This document shows, in pieces, positions 11,341 to 20,462 of a DNA stretch of 64,000 nucleotides (position 1 is its first letter; each line of letters begins with the position of its first letter). The stretch covers positions 248,001 through 312,000 of the forward strand of contig JADJOY010000004.1 in NCBI GenBank assembly GCA_016713535.1, in the 5' to 3' direction. The notes under the pieces were generated by a model. That model did not search any database, was not told where the DNA came from, and was given only the letters and a program-made list of their open reading frames with translations. Position numbers and translations under genes: made by a program. The stretch is from Deltaproteobacteria bacterium. GTDB lineage: Bacteria > JADJOY01.

Positions 11341-12636
11341 ATGAGAACCGACTTGAGCCAGAAGCTGTTCGAGCACGCCAAGAGCCGCATTCCGGGTGGA
11401 GTGAACAGCCCGGTGCGCGCATTCCGCGCAGTGGGTGGCGATCCTCGCTTCATCGCGCGCGCGTCGGGCAGCCGCCTGGTCGACGTGGACGGTAACGAAT
11501 ACATCGACCTCCTCGGCTCGTGGGGGCCGATGATCGTCGGTCACGCCCATCCCGCGGTGGTGAGCGCGATCGCGGACGCGGCGCGCCGCGGCACCAGCTA
11601 CGGCGCGCCCAGCCCGGGCGAGGTGCGGCTCGCGGACGTGGTCGTCGAGCGGATGCCGTGGGTCGAGCGAGTGCGCATGGTGAGCTCGGGGACGGAAGCG
11701 TGCATGAGCGCGCTGCGGCTAGCGCGTGCCGCGACGGGACGCTCGCTCATCCTCAAGTTCGAAGGCTGCTATCACGGACACTCCGACGGCCTGCTGGTGA
11801 AGGCGGGGTCGGGAGCGACGACGCTCGGTGTGCCCGATAGCCCGGGGGTCACGCCCGCGCAGGCCGCGGAGACCCTCACCGCGCTCTACAACGATCTCGG
11901 CTCGGTTCGGGCACTTCTCGACGCCCACCGCGGCCAGGTCGCGGCGATCATCGTCGAGCCGGTCGCAGGGAACATGGGGCTCATCCCGCCCGCCGCCGGG
12001 TTTCTGCGCGGGCTGCGCGAGCTGGCGGATGCGGCGGGTTCGTTGCTCATCTTCGACGAAGTGATCACGGGATTCCGCGTGAGCGCGGGAGGCGCTCAGG
12101 CTCTCTACGGCGTGCGGCCCGATCTGACCACGATGGGCAAGATCCTCGGCGGCGGCCTCCCGGTTGGCGCCTACGGCGGGCGGGCCGACCTGATGGAGCG
12201 CGTCTCACCGGCCGGCCCCGTGTACCAGGCTGGCACGCTCTCGGGGAACCCGCTCGCCATGGCAGCGGGGCTCGCGACGTTGACGCTGCTCGCCGAGCCC
12301 GGCGTGTACGAGCTGCTCGAGGCGCGCGGAGCGCGGCTCGCATCGGGCCTCGCCGAGGCGGCGTCCGCCGCCGGCGTCGAGGTGACGGTCAACCGGGTGG
12401 GCTCGCTGATGACGGTGTTTTTCCAGCCGGGGCCGGTCACCGACTACGCCTCGGCGCTGCGCTCGGACACGCAGGGCTTCGGTGTCTTCTTCCGAACCAT
12501 GCTCGAGGGTGGGGTGTATCTGCCGCCGTCCCAGTTCGAGGCCGCGATGGTCTCGACCGCCCTCACCGAAGCGGATGTCGACCGCGTGGTCGAGATCGCA
12601 CGCAGCGCGTTCGACGCGGTCCGGGCGAGTCGCTGA
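11341..12636 (+). CDS. hemL: Glutamate-1-semialdehyde 2,1-aminomutase
   Basis: A protein of 431 residues. It is the PLP-dependent C5-pathway enzyme making 5-aminolevulinate for heme and other tetrapyrroles. It shows GGVNSPVRAFRAVGG, GSWGPMIVGHAHP, KFEGCYHGHSDGLLVKAGSG, IFDEVITGFR and the Schiff-base lysine K267 in TMGKILGGGLPVGAYGG. The ATG at 11341 has GAGG 5 nt upstream; the frame is open much further upstream but that part is antisense to nuoA/nuoH. It is followed by the F0 operon after 141 nt. Its presence implies glutamyl-tRNA-based heme synthesis rather than ALA synthase. Confidence 0.96.
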   Translation: MRTDLSQKLFEHAKSRIPGGVNSPVRAFRAVGGDPRFIARASGSRLVDVDGNEYIDLLGSWGPMIVGHAHPAVVSAIADAARRGTSYGAPSPGEVRLADVVVERMPWVERVRMVSSGTEACMSALRLARAATGRSLILKFEGCYHGHSDGLLVKAGSGATTLGVPDSPGVTPAQAAETLTALYNDLGSVRALLDAHRGQVAAIIVEPVAGNMGLIPPAAGFLRGLRELADAAGSLLIFDEVITGFRVSAGGAQALYGVRPDLTTMGKILGGGLPVGAYGGRADLMERVSPAGPVYQAGTLSGNPLAMAAGLATLTLLAEPGVYELLEARGARLASGLAEAASAAGVEVTVNRVGSLMTVFFQPGPVTDYASALRSDTQGFGVFFRTMLEGGVYLPPSQFEAAMVSTALTEADVDRVVEIARSAFDAVRASR

Positions 12637-12687
12637 GCCCGACCACAATCGGCAGTGGATCAGCGGCGTTCGAGACACTGGGTTTTG

Positions 12688-12716
12688 TTGACGCACTGCG
12701 AAGCCACGTGCTAGGA
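12688..12716 (+). promoter_or_regulatory. Candidate promoter of the F0 operon
   Basis: TTGACG (12688-12693) precedes a weak -10-like CTAGGA/TAGGAA at 12711-12717 in the hemL-atp gap. The -35 is good and the -10 poor, so support is modest. Confidence 0.3.
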
Positions 12717-12777
12717 ATTGCGGCCTTTCAGGCATCCGTCGACTCAGCACGGTGTCCCCTGTCGGGCCACCAAGCTC

Positions 12778-13029
12778 GTGACTGAACCGCAGCAGTCCGG
12801 GACCGGCCCGAACGGGCCGAATCCGATGCTCAAGGTCGGTTACGGGTTCGCGATGGCGACTCAGTTCGGGGCGTCGGTGCTCGCGGGTGTCTGGCTGGGC
12901 GGGTGGATCGAGCGACGGTACTCGCTCGCCCCCTGGGGAACCCTCGGTGGCGCGTTGGTGGGGATGGCCGCGGGAATCCACGGGCTCATGATCTTGGTTC
13001 GCAGCATGCGCTCGCTCGGGGATCGCTGA
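12778..13029 (+). CDS. AtpZ/AtpI-family F0 assembly protein
   Basis: About 83 residues from a GTG at 12778-12780. It has two hydrophobic helices (KVGYGFAMATQFGASVLAGVW and GTLGGALVGMAAGIHGLMIL) separated by the short basic loop WIERRYSLAPW. This layout is typical of AtpZ (DUF/AtpI-like) proteins encoded first in many atp operons, thought to help c-ring assembly or ion supply. The start is uncertain: no strong Shine-Dalgarno is seen, and the ATG at 12826 (MLKVGYG) is an alternative. It is followed 17 nt later by a second small membrane protein and then atpB. Confidence 0.7.
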   Translation: MTEPQQSGTGPNGPNPMLKVGYGFAMATQFGASVLAGVWLGGWIERRYSLAPWGTLGGALVGMAAGIHGLMILVRSMRSLGDR

Positions 13030-13046
13030 GCGGCGCGGGAGAGGTG

Positions 13047-13439
13047 GTGGAAGGCGGCGGTCCCCTGAGCGATCCGCGGCTCGTCATCCTCGAACGAGTG
13101 CACTGGATGCTGGGCCTCGGGATGATCGGCGGTGGCTATGCTTGGGGGGGGGCGAGGGTAGCGGTGAGCGTCGCCGCTGGTTGGTTGGTGCTCGCCGGCA
13201 GCCTGGAGATCTGGAAGCGAATCGCTCGGCGAATGCTGAGCGGAAGCCCCTCGGGCGGCGGAACGTTCGCGGCGGGGGTCCTCGGCAAGACCCTGGTGAC
13301 CTTCGGTGCAGTGATCCTGGCGGTGCGGTTCTACGAGGTGGAGGTCGTTCCTTTCGTGATCGGTACGTTGGGCCTGCCCGTGGCGTGTCTAGTCGCGGCG
13401 GTGGTAGGGCCGGCCCCTCAAACCAGCAACCTGACCTGA
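13047..13439 (+). CDS. ATP synthase subunit I (AtpI-like) membrane protein
   Basis: About 130 residues from a GTG with GGGAG just upstream. It has four predicted hydrophobic helices, beginning RVHWMLGLGMIGGGYAWGG and ending VIGTLGLPVACLVAAVVGPAP. The size, helix pattern and place directly before atpB match ATP synthase protein I, which assists assembly of the c ring. Sequence conservation in this family is low, so context carries much of the assignment. Several GTG codons (13044, 13047) could be the start. Confidence 0.65.
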   Translation: MEGGGPLSDPRLVILERVHWMLGLGMIGGGYAWGGARVAVSVAAGWLVLAGSLEIWKRIARRMLSGSPSGGGTFAAGVLGKTLVTFGAVILAVRFYEVEVVPFVIGTLGLPVACLVAAVVGPAPQTSNLT

Positions 13440-13455
13440 TCGACGGCGGACCAAA

Positions 13456-14163
13456 ATGGAACACCACGCATTCACCTGGGTGAGCCTGATCCCGGCAGCT
13501 GCTCACAACCCGACGCTCGCGACCCTCGTGACGAGCCTCATCGTGCTCGGCGTGATCCTGCTGCTCGGCCTCTCGGCGCGAGCCGCGCTTGCGCGCGACC
13601 CCGACGTGCCAGCCGATCGGTTCGGGGCTCGCGGGCTCTTCGAGCTGATCATCGAGTTCCTGGTGAACACCGTGAAGTCGGTGATTCACCACCACCCCGA
13701 GCGCTATCTCTGGCTCCTCGGCTCGGTGTTCATCTTCATCTTCTTCAGCAACCTGATCGGTCTGATCCCTGGCTTCTCGCCGCCCACCGGCGACCCGCAC
13801 ACCAACGTGGCCGTCGCGCTGGTGGTGTTCTTCACGTACCACTACTACGGGATCAAGGAGAACGGCTGGGGCTACGTCCGCCAGTTCACGGGGCCGTTCA
13901 AGGGCTTCATGCTGGTCTTCGCCGTGCTGATGGTGCCGATCGAACTGATCGGCCACTTCTTCCGGCCGGTGACGCTGACGCTGCGGCTCTACGCCAACAT
14001 GCTCGCCGACCACATGACCGTGTCGATCTTCACGGACATGACGCACTTCCTCGTCCCGGTCGTCTTCCTCACGCTGGGCCTGATGGTGTGCCTGATCCAG
14101 GCCTTCGTGTTCTTCATCCTGTCGACCGTCTACATCGGCATGGCCGTGAGCCACGACCACTGA
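13456..14163 (+). CDS. atpB: F0F1 ATP synthase subunit a
   Basis: A protein of 235 residues with five or six hydrophobic helices. Family motifs are FSNLIGLIPGFSPPTG and IELIGHFFRPVTLTLRLYANMLADH, which carries the essential arginine that faces the c ring (TLRLYANM). It forms the stator ion half-channels. It lies 16 nt after the AtpI-like gene and 77 nt before atpE. Confidence 0.95.
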   Translation: MEHHAFTWVSLIPAAAHNPTLATLVTSLIVLGVILLLGLSARAALARDPDVPADRFGARGLFELIIEFLVNTVKSVIHHHPERYLWLLGSVFIFIFFSNLIGLIPGFSPPTGDPHTNVAVALVVFFTYHYYGIKENGWGYVRQFTGPFKGFMLVFAVLMVPIELIGHFFRPVTLTLRLYANMLADHMTVSIFTDMTHFLVPVVFLTLGLMVCLIQAFVFFILSTVYIGMAVSHDH

Positions 14164-14240
14164 CGATCCGGGAATCCAACTCGCAGATGGGCCCGGCGTG
14201 CCGGGTGGGAAAGCTCATCCGAAAGGGAAGGGAAGCGACG

Positions 14241-14561
14241 ATGAAGCGTTCGAATTGGGTGGTGATGGCGTTGGCGGCGGTGGCGGTGCTGTTCATTGCT
14301 CCCGCGGCGTTCGCCGAGGGTGGCGAAGTGGCTCACTCGGGTGGCATCGGTGCGCTCGCGGCCGGTATCGGCCTCGGCATCGCGGTCCTCGGTGGAGCGC
14401 TCGGTCAGGGCCGCACGGCGGCGACCGCGCTCGAGGGCATCGCGCGCAATCCCGGCGCCCAGGGCAACATGTTCCTCACGTTCATCCTCGGTATGGTCCT
14501 CATCGAGTCGCTGGTGATCTACTCGCTGGTCGTGTCGCTGCAGCTCGCCGGCAAGGTCTGA
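14241..14561 (+). CDS. atpE: F0F1 ATP synthase subunit c with N-terminal signal-like segment
   Basis: A protein of 106 residues, longer than the 75-85 of a minimal c subunit because of a signal-peptide-like N-terminus (MKRSNWVVMALAAVAVLF, then PAAFAEGG). The hairpin follows: GIGLGIAVLGGALGQGRTA, polar loop ARNPGAQGN, and helix 2 ILGMVLIESLVIYSLVVSL with the ion-carrying glutamate. Gln in GQG, Glu-Ser and the Tyr four positions later resemble sodium-binding rings, but the usual Thr after Glu-Ser is Leu here. The ATG has an AAGGGAAGGGAAG Shine-Dalgarno region. No F1 genes follow. Confidence 0.93.
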   Translation: MKRSNWVVMALAAVAVLFIAPAAFAEGGEVAHSGGIGALAAGIGLGIAVLGGALGQGRTAATALEGIARNPGAQGNMFLTFILGMVLIESLVIYSLVVSLQLAGKV

Positions 14562-14608
14562 GCAACGCGCGACGGCCAGCCCACGACCAGCCTGGCGCGA
14601 CGCGAGGA

Positions 14609-14633
14609 GGCCGGACCCCCATGGGGTCCGGCC
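14609..14633. terminator. Bidirectional intrinsic terminator between atpE and the DMT transporter gene
   Basis: A perfect 11-bp stem (14609-14619 with 14623-14633, loop CAT) lies between two convergent genes, followed on the plus strand by TTCGCTCTT. Confidence 0.75.
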
Positions 14634-14658
14634 TTCGCTCTTGGAGCGATCGCGACCG

Positions 14659-15510
14659 TCAGGACGCCATGGCGGGGACGCCCGGCTCGCGGGTCGCGGT
14701 CATCAGCACGATCCCCGCGATCACGACCAGCATGCCGACGGCCTGTCCGGGCGAGATGGTGACACCCAGGATCGCGCGCTCGAGGAGCACCGGCACCAGG
14801 ATCATGAAGCTGTTCGAGACCGGCACGACGACCACGGCGCGGCTCTTGAAGAACGCGACCTGCGTCAGCGCCAGCGCACTGGTGCCGGCGAGGAGCGCCA
14901 GGTACACGTAGGGCCCCTTCAACTGGCCGAGGAGGCTGCCGCCTGCCTCGGTCATCGCGATGTCGCCCAGGATCATCGAGACGCCGATCAGCGAGCCCGC
15001 GAGCGCGCCGAAGATCGTGCCGTGGAAGCGGCCGGTGAGCAGCGTATAGGTCACGGGTAGTACCCACACCCCGAGCAAGGCTCCGGACCACAACATCAGC
15101 TCCTGGACGTCGAAGGTGCCGCCGACGTTGGCGGTGGTGTGCAACGCGCTCACCGTGGCCGTGCCGGCCACCACCATCGTCACGCCCGCGATCTCCGTCC
15201 TGCCGACCGGCTCGCGCAGCACCACCGCGGAGAACACGACCAGGGCGACCAGCCCGACACCGGTCATGGCCGCGATCACCGAAGGCTGGTCGGTGCGCGC
15301 GAGCGCGAGCGAGTAGAAGACCCCTGCGCTCGCGGTCATCGCATAGCCGAGCGCCCACACCCCGAGATCGCGGCGATGCGGCCGCCTGAACGCGTCGAGG
15401 CCGTGCCTGAGCACCTCGACCTTCATCTTCTGCACACCCTTGCCGACGTTCATGCACACGGCGCCAGCCGCGCCCAGCGCGAGGCCGGAGACGAACTCGG
15501 GATCGAGCAT
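14659..15510 (-). CDS. DMT-superfamily (EamA/NIPA-like) membrane transporter
   Basis: About 283 residues from the ATG at 15508-15510, with nine or ten predicted helices. The N-terminal GAAGAVCMNVGKGVQK resembles the NIPA branch of the drug/metabolite transporter superfamily. The half-repeat pattern GLVALVVFSAVVLREPVGR, then AGVTMVVAGTATVSAL, is typical of EamA domains. The substrate cannot be deduced; Mg2+ or a small metabolite are options from family knowledge. Upstream in-frame codons encode an Arg-rich stretch and were not included. Convergent with atpE across a shared terminator. Confidence 0.75.
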   Translation of the reverse strand: MLDPEFVSGLALGAAGAVCMNVGKGVQKMKVEVLRHGLDAFRRPHRRDLGVWALGYAMTASAGVFYSLALARTDQPSVIAAMTGVGLVALVVFSAVVLREPVGRTEIAGVTMVVAGTATVSALHTTANVGGTFDVQELMLWSGALLGVWVLPVTYTLLTGRFHGTIFGALAGSLIGVSMILGDIAMTEAGGSLLGQLKGPYVYLALLAGTSALALTQVAFFKSRAVVVVPVSNSFMILVPVLLERAILGVTISPGQAVGMLVVIAGIVLMTATREPGVPAMAS

Positions 15511-15612
15511 GCGAGAGAGACGACGACGAAGAGCGGAAGCGGACCGCGAGGCTCGGCGCACTCTAACAGGAGCGTCCGAGGTGACGGCGAGCACGCGCCC
15601 GGCGTCGTGCGC

Positions 15613-16527
15613 TCAGACCGCCGGACGAGGGTTCGGCACGGGGGCGTAGGTGGCCGCCTCGTGCGCGGCCCGTGGCTCGCTCACCCGGGCGTCACGGTGC
15701 GCGGCCGCGAGGCGGTAGGCCGACGCCAACATGTAGAAGCCCATGGTCCACAACGTCACCGCGCCGATCGCCGGATCGACCGGCTTGAGCACGAGGAAGA
15801 GCGCGAACCCGCCGTAGAGGATGAACGGGGTCACGTCGACGCGCAGGTCCACGGGCTTAGGCTCGGCGAGCTGGAGACGAGGCGCGACGAAGCGGCTGTA
15901 CGCGAAGAACTGGATGAACGCGAGGATCGCCCACCCGCGGAGCTCGGACATCGGCACACCGAAGAAGGTCCCCGCCGTCCCGTTCACCAGTCGGTCGTAG
16001 CGGTAGAGCCCGGTGGCCATGCAGGTCGGCTCGATCGCGAAGCTCCAGGCGGTGTGGACCAGCGCGTAGAGCGCGCAGCGCCACGCGAGCGAGCCCAGCC
16101 CCTCGCGCTTGCGCAGCACGACCACGCGCTGCTCGACGAGCAGGTTCACCATGACGAACGTCGGCCATACCAGGGCCGCGAACGCGATCGGTACGATGAT
16201 CGGCACGTCGCCGAGCTTCGGCCCGACCAGATGGTCGTCGTAGATCAGGTGGCCGAACACCCAGCCGCTGCCCGAGATGTTGATCTGCTCCGCGAGCCAC
16301 TCGAGCACGACCATCATGCCGAAGAAGATGCCCGCGGGCTTGGCGCCGATGTGGTGGACCGAGTGGAAGCCCGCCATGAAGATCATGGCGGCGACGTGCA
16401 TCACCGCGAACGCGGGCGGGAGGACGCGCCCGGCCGGGAGCACGAAGACGTAGATCAGCGAGAACGCGACGTGCACGGCCGTGCATGCGCCGAGGACCCG
16501 TAGCGAGAGCTTGGTCGGTGGAACCAT
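15613..16527 (-). CDS. CruF/DUF422-type carotenoid biosynthesis membrane protein
   Basis: About 304 residues with seven or eight helices. Segments such as NISGSGWVFGHLIYDDHLVGPKLGDVPI, VPIAFAALVWPTFVMVNLL and the later GLYRYDRLVNGTAGTFFGVPMSELRGW follow the DUF422 pattern. That family includes bisanhydrobacterioruberin/gamma-carotenoid 1',2'-hydratase (CruF). The ATG at 16525-16527 has GGGAGG 5 nt upstream. No other carotenoid gene is in the window, so the pathway is not established. Divergent from the PuuD-like gene. Confidence 0.65.
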   Translation of the reverse strand: MVPPTKLSLRVLGACTAVHVAFSLIYVFVLPAGRVLPPAFAVMHVAAMIFMAGFHSVHHIGAKPAGIFFGMMVVLEWLAEQINISGSGWVFGHLIYDDHLVGPKLGDVPIIVPIAFAALVWPTFVMVNLLVEQRVVVLRKREGLGSLAWRCALYALVHTAWSFAIEPTCMATGLYRYDRLVNGTAGTFFGVPMSELRGWAILAFIQFFAYSRFVAPRLQLAEPKPVDLRVDVTPFILYGGFALFLVLKPVDPAIGAVTLWTMGFYMLASAYRLAAAHRDARVSEPRAAHEAATYAPVPNPRPAV

Positions 16528-16695
16528 GTGCGCCTCCCAGCGGAATGGCGGCGAGTAGAACACGTTCCATCGGCGCGCCGCAACGACGGTGCGCGCCGAC
16601 TCCGCCGGACGCAGCGGCGCTCGCGCCCTGGCGGCACCGCGACCCCCGTGATACCTCTAGCGCCTTTACTTCGTTTCCCCGCTCCGAGGCTCACG

Positions 16696-17478
16696 ATGGG
16701 ACTGATCGACATTCTCGTCCGATGGATGCACGTGCTGATGGGCATCCTGTGGATCGGACACCTCTATTTCTTCAATTTCGTGAACGGGCCGCTGCAGGCG
16801 AAGCTCGACGGCCCGACCAAGAAGGCCGTCAATCCCGAGCTGCTGCCGCGGGCGCTGTGGTGGTTCCGGGTCGGCGCGCTCTGGACCTGGGCGACCGGCG
16901 TGCTGCTGCTGATGACGGTCTTCTATCACGGCAAGGCGGTGCTCGCGGACCCGAGCGCGGGCTTCACCACCGCGACCTGGATCATGATCGCGGTGACGTT
17001 CCTCGCGGTGTTCGCCTACGACGCGCTCATGAAGAACCCGCTCGCCGCGGACGTGAAGAAGGTCAACACGGTGGCCGCCGTGATCGGCGCGATCATCGTG
17101 CTGCTCTTCAAGTTCTACGGAGGCTTCAGCCCGCGCGGCACGATGATCCACCTGGGCTCGATGTTCGGGACGATCATGGCGTTCAACGTGTGGTTCCGGA
17201 TCTGGCCCGCGCAGCAGAAGATCGTGCGCGCCGTGAAGGACGGTGTTGCACCGGATGCCGAGCTCGTGAAGCTCGCGGGCCTGCGCTCCCGCCACAACAC
17301 GTACCTCTCGGTGCCGTTGCTCTTCACCATGCTGAACCAGCACGCGAGCTACATCTACGGCGGAAACCTCGGCATGGGGCCGTCCACGTACTGGATCGCG
17401 CTGTTCGTCATCGTCGCGCTCGGCTGGCACACGGTCTTCATGCTCTACAAGCGGGCGGGGAAGATCGAGGGCTTCTGA
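16696..17478 (+). CDS. PuuD-like urate hydroxylase-family membrane protein
   Basis: A protein of 260 residues beginning MGLIDILVRWMHVLMGILWIGHLYF, with about seven helices and several histidines inside membrane segments (WMHVLMGILWIGH, MLNQHASYIYGG, ALGWHTVFML). This matches the membrane part of PuuD (DUF989), a urate hydroxylase; PuuD itself often has a C-terminal cytochrome c domain, which is absent here. The usual start ATG at 16696 is preceded by CCGAGGC. No purine catabolism genes are adjacent, so the substrate is uncertain. Confidence 0.65.
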   Translation: MGLIDILVRWMHVLMGILWIGHLYFFNFVNGPLQAKLDGPTKKAVNPELLPRALWWFRVGALWTWATGVLLLMTVFYHGKAVLADPSAGFTTATWIMIAVTFLAVFAYDALMKNPLAADVKKVNTVAAVIGAIIVLLFKFYGGFSPRGTMIHLGSMFGTIMAFNVWFRIWPAQQKIVRAVKDGVAPDAELVKLAGLRSRHNTYLSVPLLFTMLNQHASYIYGGNLGMGPSTYWIALFVIVALGWHTVFMLYKRAGKIEGF

Positions 17479-17481
17479 GGC

Positions 17482-18141
17482 TCACCGGCTCGCGCCGAGC
17501 CGGGTGAAGATCGCGCGGCTCGCCTCGGTCGGATCGGCGGCCGCGAGAACGGCACGGATCAACCCGACGCCGTGCGCGCCGCTGGCGCGGACGGCGTCGA
17601 TCGCCTCCAGGCCGATCCCTCCGAGCCCGTAGACCGGCATCGGCGCCGCGAGCGCGGCAGCGTCGGCGAGCTGCGCCACGCCGGTCGGCTCGCCCATGTC
17701 GCGCTTGCTCGGTGTCTCGTACACCGGGCCGAAGGTGACGAAGCTCGCGCCGGCTCGAGCCGCACGCTCGACCTCGCCGAGCGAATGGGTGCTCACGCCG
17801 ACGAGCGCCGTGGCGCGGAGCGAGGCCCGGACGTCCGCGACGGAGAGCCCGCCCGTGCTCGTGAGGTGGATGCCGTCGGCCCCGACCGCCGCGGCGACCT
17901 CGATGCGGCGAGGATCGTCGCCGGCGTTGAGGAGGAGGCGGGCGTCGTGGGCCCGGGTGGCGTCACGGAGGCGGCTCGCAAGGGCCCGAAGCTCCCCGAC
18001 CGCGAGGTCCTTCTCGCGAAGCTGGACGAGCCTCACCCCTCCCTCTAGCGCGCGCTCCACGGCCTCGACGAGGCGTGCGCCCGGTGTTGCGTGGCGATCG
18101 GTGATCAGGTAGAGCCGCGGCAGCGGCTCGGGGTCACGCAA
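17482..18141 (-). CDS. thiE: Thiamine-phosphate synthase
   Basis: A protein of 219 residues with a TIM-barrel fold. It shows [36 protein letters not shown]-like [22 protein letters not shown] and YGLGGIG, the pyrophosphate- and pyrimidine-binding elements of ThiE. It couples HMP-PP with the thiazole phosphate to give thiamine monophosphate. The start overlaps the thiG stop by 8 nt, so it is the last gene of thiS-thiG-thiE. It converges with the PuuD-like gene, leaving 3 nt between stops. Confidence 0.93.
   Translation of the reverse strand: MRDPEPLPRLYLITDRHATPGARLVEAVERALEGGVRLVQLREKDLAVGELRALASRLRDATRAHDARLLLNAGDDPRRIEVAAAVGADGIHLTSTGGLSVADVRASLRATALVGVSTHSLGEVERAARAGASFVTFGPVYETPSKRDMGEPTGVAQLADAAALAAPMPVYGLGGIGLEAIDAVRASGAHGVGLIRAVLAAADPTEASRAIFTRLGASR
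17483..17506. terminator. Possible convergent hairpin terminator inside the thiE 3' end
   Basis: CACCGGCTCG (17483-17492) pairs with CGAGCCGGGTG (17496-17506) with one bulged base, directly after the PuuD-like stop. It lies within thiE coding sequence and has no T run, so the role is tentative. Confidence 0.3.
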
Positions 18142-18916
18142 TCAGGCCGTCGAGCGGGCTCGACGCCGTCGCGTAGAGCTTGCGCGGCATGCGGCCCGCC
18201 AGGAACGCCTTGCGACCCGCCTGCACGCCGAGGCGCATGGCGTCGGCCATCAGCAGCGGATTCGCCGCGCCGGCGATGGCGGTGTTCATGAGGACCGCGT
18301 CCATCCCCAGCTCCAGCGCCAGCGCCGCGTCGGACGCGGTCCCGACGCCGGCGTCGACGATCACCGGGAGCTGGATCGTCTCGCGGATGATCCGCAGGTT
18401 GGCCGGGTTGCGGATCCCGAGGCCCGAGCCGATCGGAGCCGCGAGCGGCATGACCGTCGGACAGCCGATGTCGGCGAGCTTCCGGCACGCGATCGGGTCG
18501 TCGAGGGTGTACGGCCACACCTCGAAGCCTTCCTTGACCAGGATGCGCGCCGCCTCCAGCGTCGCCTCGTTGTCGGGGAAGAGCGTCTTGGGATCGCCGA
18601 TCACCTCGAGCTTGAGCAGGTTCCCGACCCCCGCCTCGCGGGCCAGACGCGCGGTCCGGATCGCGTCCTCGGCGGTGAAGCAACCCGCGGTGTTGGGCAG
18701 GATCGTGATGCGCTTCAGGTCCAGATGATCGAGGAGGTTCGGCTCGTTCGGGTTCGTGATGTTCACGCGCCGCACCGCGACCGTGACCACCTCCGCCCCC
18801 GAGCGGTCGATCGCCTCCCGGGTCTGCTCGAACGACGCGTACTTGCCGGTGCCGACGATCAGCCGCGACCGGAACGCGCGCGTGCCGATCCGGAGCAGGT
18901 CCTCGTTCTCGCTCAC
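18134..18916 (-). CDS. thiG: Thiazole synthase
   Basis: A protein of 260 residues. It shows [52 protein letters not shown] (the Lys forms a Schiff base with the sugar), [29 protein letters not shown] and [12 protein letters not shown]. It makes the thiazole phosphate from DXP, dehydroglycine and ThiS thiocarboxylate. The GTG start immediately follows the thiS stop with no gap, indicating a coupled operon. Confidence 0.96.
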   Translation of the reverse strand: MSENEDLLRIGTRAFRSRLIVGTGKYASFEQTREAIDRSGAEVVTVAVRRVNITNPNEPNLLDHLDLKRITILPNTAGCFTAEDAIRTARLAREAGVGNLLKLEVIGDPKTLFPDNEATLEAARILVKEGFEVWPYTLDDPIACRKLADIGCPTVMPLAAPIGSGLGIRNPANLRIIRETIQLPVIVDAGVGTASDAALALELGMDAVLMNTAIAGAANPLLMADAMRLGVQAGRKAFLAGRMPRKLYATASSPLDGLIA

Positions 18917-19117
18917 TCAGCCACCTCCCACGAAGCGGATGATCTCGACCTGGTCGCCGTCCCGCAGCACATGCTCCGCGTGCTGGGACCTGGGCACCAC
19001 CTCGCGGTTCACCTCGACCGCGCCGAAGCGCTGGTCGAGCCCGAGGTGCGCGAGCAGGCCCGCGACGCTCATCGGCGCGGGGAGGTCTCGCTCCTCGCCG
19101 TTGACCACGAGCTTCAT
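18917..19117 (-). CDS. thiS: Sulfur carrier protein ThiS
   Basis: A 66-residue ubiquitin-fold protein starting [13 protein letters not shown] and ending in RFVGGG. The C-terminal Gly-Gly is the site of adenylation and thiocarboxylate formation, after which it delivers sulfur to ThiG. The ATG at 19115-19117 gives the correct family length; the longer upstream frame does not resemble the family. ThiF and ThiO/ThiH are not in the window. No TPP riboswitch was recognised in the 131-nt divergent gap before bioF. Confidence 0.93.
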   Translation of the reverse strand: MKLVVNGEERDLPAPMSVAGLLAHLGLDQRFGAVEVNREVVPRSQHAEHVLRDGDQVEIIRFVGGG

Positions 19118-19183
19118 GCGAGAGGCGTAACACGCGCTGTGCCGGTTGTCGTGGGGCGTGGTAAACCAGTCGCGCTTCGTAGG

Positions 19184-19212
19184 TTGACGACGGAGAATTG
19201 ACTCGATAATCC
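19184..19212 (+). promoter_or_regulatory. Candidate promoter for bioF
   Basis: TTGACG (19184-19189) is followed by GATAAT (19205-19210, spacing 15) or TAATCC (spacing 17), about 37 nt upstream of the bioF start in the gap shared with divergent thiS. Confidence 0.35.
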
Positions 19213-19248
19213 GCTGGGTTTGCCCAACCTTCAAGGCGCGCCAGAGGC

Positions 19249-20445
19249 ATGCGTTCACCCCCTCCCGACCCACTCGCCTTCGCCGGCGCGGAGCTCCTCG
19301 AGCTCGAGACCAGCGACCTGCGCCGGTTTCTGCGCACGGTCGAGAGCGCGCAGGCGCCGGAGGTCCGGATCGACGGCCGGACGGTGCTGTGCCTGTGCTC
19401 CAACAACTACCTGGGGTTGGCGGACGACCCGCGTCTCGCCCGCGCCTCCGCGCGCGCGGCGGAGGCGCTCGGCGCCGGCGCAGGGGCGAGCCGCCTGATC
19501 TCGGGCAACATGAGCCTGCACGACGAGCTCGAGCGGGCGCTCGCCACCTGGAAGGGAGCCGAGCGCGCGCTGCTCTTCAATTCCGGCTATCACGCCAACT
19601 GCGGGGCGATCCCCGCGCTGGTCGGCTCTCGCGACCTGGTGCTCTCCGACGAGCTCAACCACGCGAGCCTGATCGACGGCACCCGGCTCAGCCGCGCGAC
19701 GGTGCGGGTGTTCCGCCACGGCGATCGCGCCGACGTGGCGCGGCAGCTCGCCGATCGCGGGGCGTTCCGGCGCGCGATGATCGTCACCGACACGGTCTTC
19801 TCGATGGACGGCGACCTCGCGCCCCTGCCCGACCTCGTCGCGCTCGCGCGCGAGCACGAGGCACTGCTCTACGTCGACGAGGCCCACGCGAGCGGTGTCC
19901 TCGGTGAGGCCGGCCGCGGCGCCGTCGAGCACTTCGGGCTCGCCGATCCGCGCATCATCCAGATGGGAACGCTCGGCAAGGCGCTCGGCTCGTTCGGCGC
20001 CTTCGTGGCGAGCCGCGGCGACGTGATCGAGCTGCTCCTCAACCGCGCGCGCAGCTTCGTGTTCACGACCGGGTTGCCGCCAGCGGTCGTGGCCGCCGCG
20101 CTGGCCGCGGTCGCGGTCGTTCGCGACGAGCCCGAGCGTCGGCGACGGCTGGTGGCGCTCTCCAGTCGGCTGCGCGACGGGCTCGCCGCGCTCGGCTTCC
20201 GCGTCGGCGGAGAGCCGGGAGTTCCGATCGTGCCGGTTTTGATCGGCGAGGCGGGGGCCACGATGGAGCTCGCGCGTGCTCTCTTCGAGCGGGGCGTGCT
20301 CGCGAGCGGAATCCGCCCGCCCACCGTGCCACCCGGCACGTCGCGCATCCGCGCGACACTCATGGCCACGATGAGCGACGAGCAGGTCGATCGGGCGATC
20401 GACGCCTTCGCGGACGCGGGCCGCGCCCTCGGCCTCATCCGCTGA
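19249..20445 (+). CDS. bioF: 8-amino-7-oxononanoate synthase
   Basis: A 398-residue alpha-oxoamine synthase. It shows [83 protein letters not shown] and the PLP lysine K244 in [12 protein letters not shown]. It condenses pimeloyl-ACP (or CoA) with L-alanine in biotin synthesis. Followed 17 nt later by bioA, which supports BioF over the related KBL or serine palmitoyltransferase. Confidence 0.93.
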   Translation: MRSPPPDPLAFAGAELLELETSDLRRFLRTVESAQAPEVRIDGRTVLCLCSNNYLGLADDPRLARASARAAEALGAGAGASRLISGNMSLHDELERALATWKGAERALLFNSGYHANCGAIPALVGSRDLVLSDELNHASLIDGTRLSRATVRVFRHGDRADVARQLADRGAFRRAMIVTDTVFSMDGDLAPLPDLVALAREHEALLYVDEAHASGVLGEAGRGAVEHFGLADPRIIQMGTLGKALGSFGAFVASRGDVIELLLNRARSFVFTTGLPPAVVAAALAAVAVVRDEPERRRRLVALSSRLRDGLAALGFRVGGEPGVPIVPVLIGEAGATMELARALFERGVLASGIRPPTVPPGTSRIRATLMATMSDEQVDRAIDAFADAGRALGLIR

Positions 20446-20462
20446 CCACGACGAGGATCGCC

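Noticed and set aside
19118-19248. Possible TPP riboswitch upstream of thiS
   Set aside because: The minus-strand leader lacks the conserved CUGAGA and the second conserved arm of the TPP aptamer.
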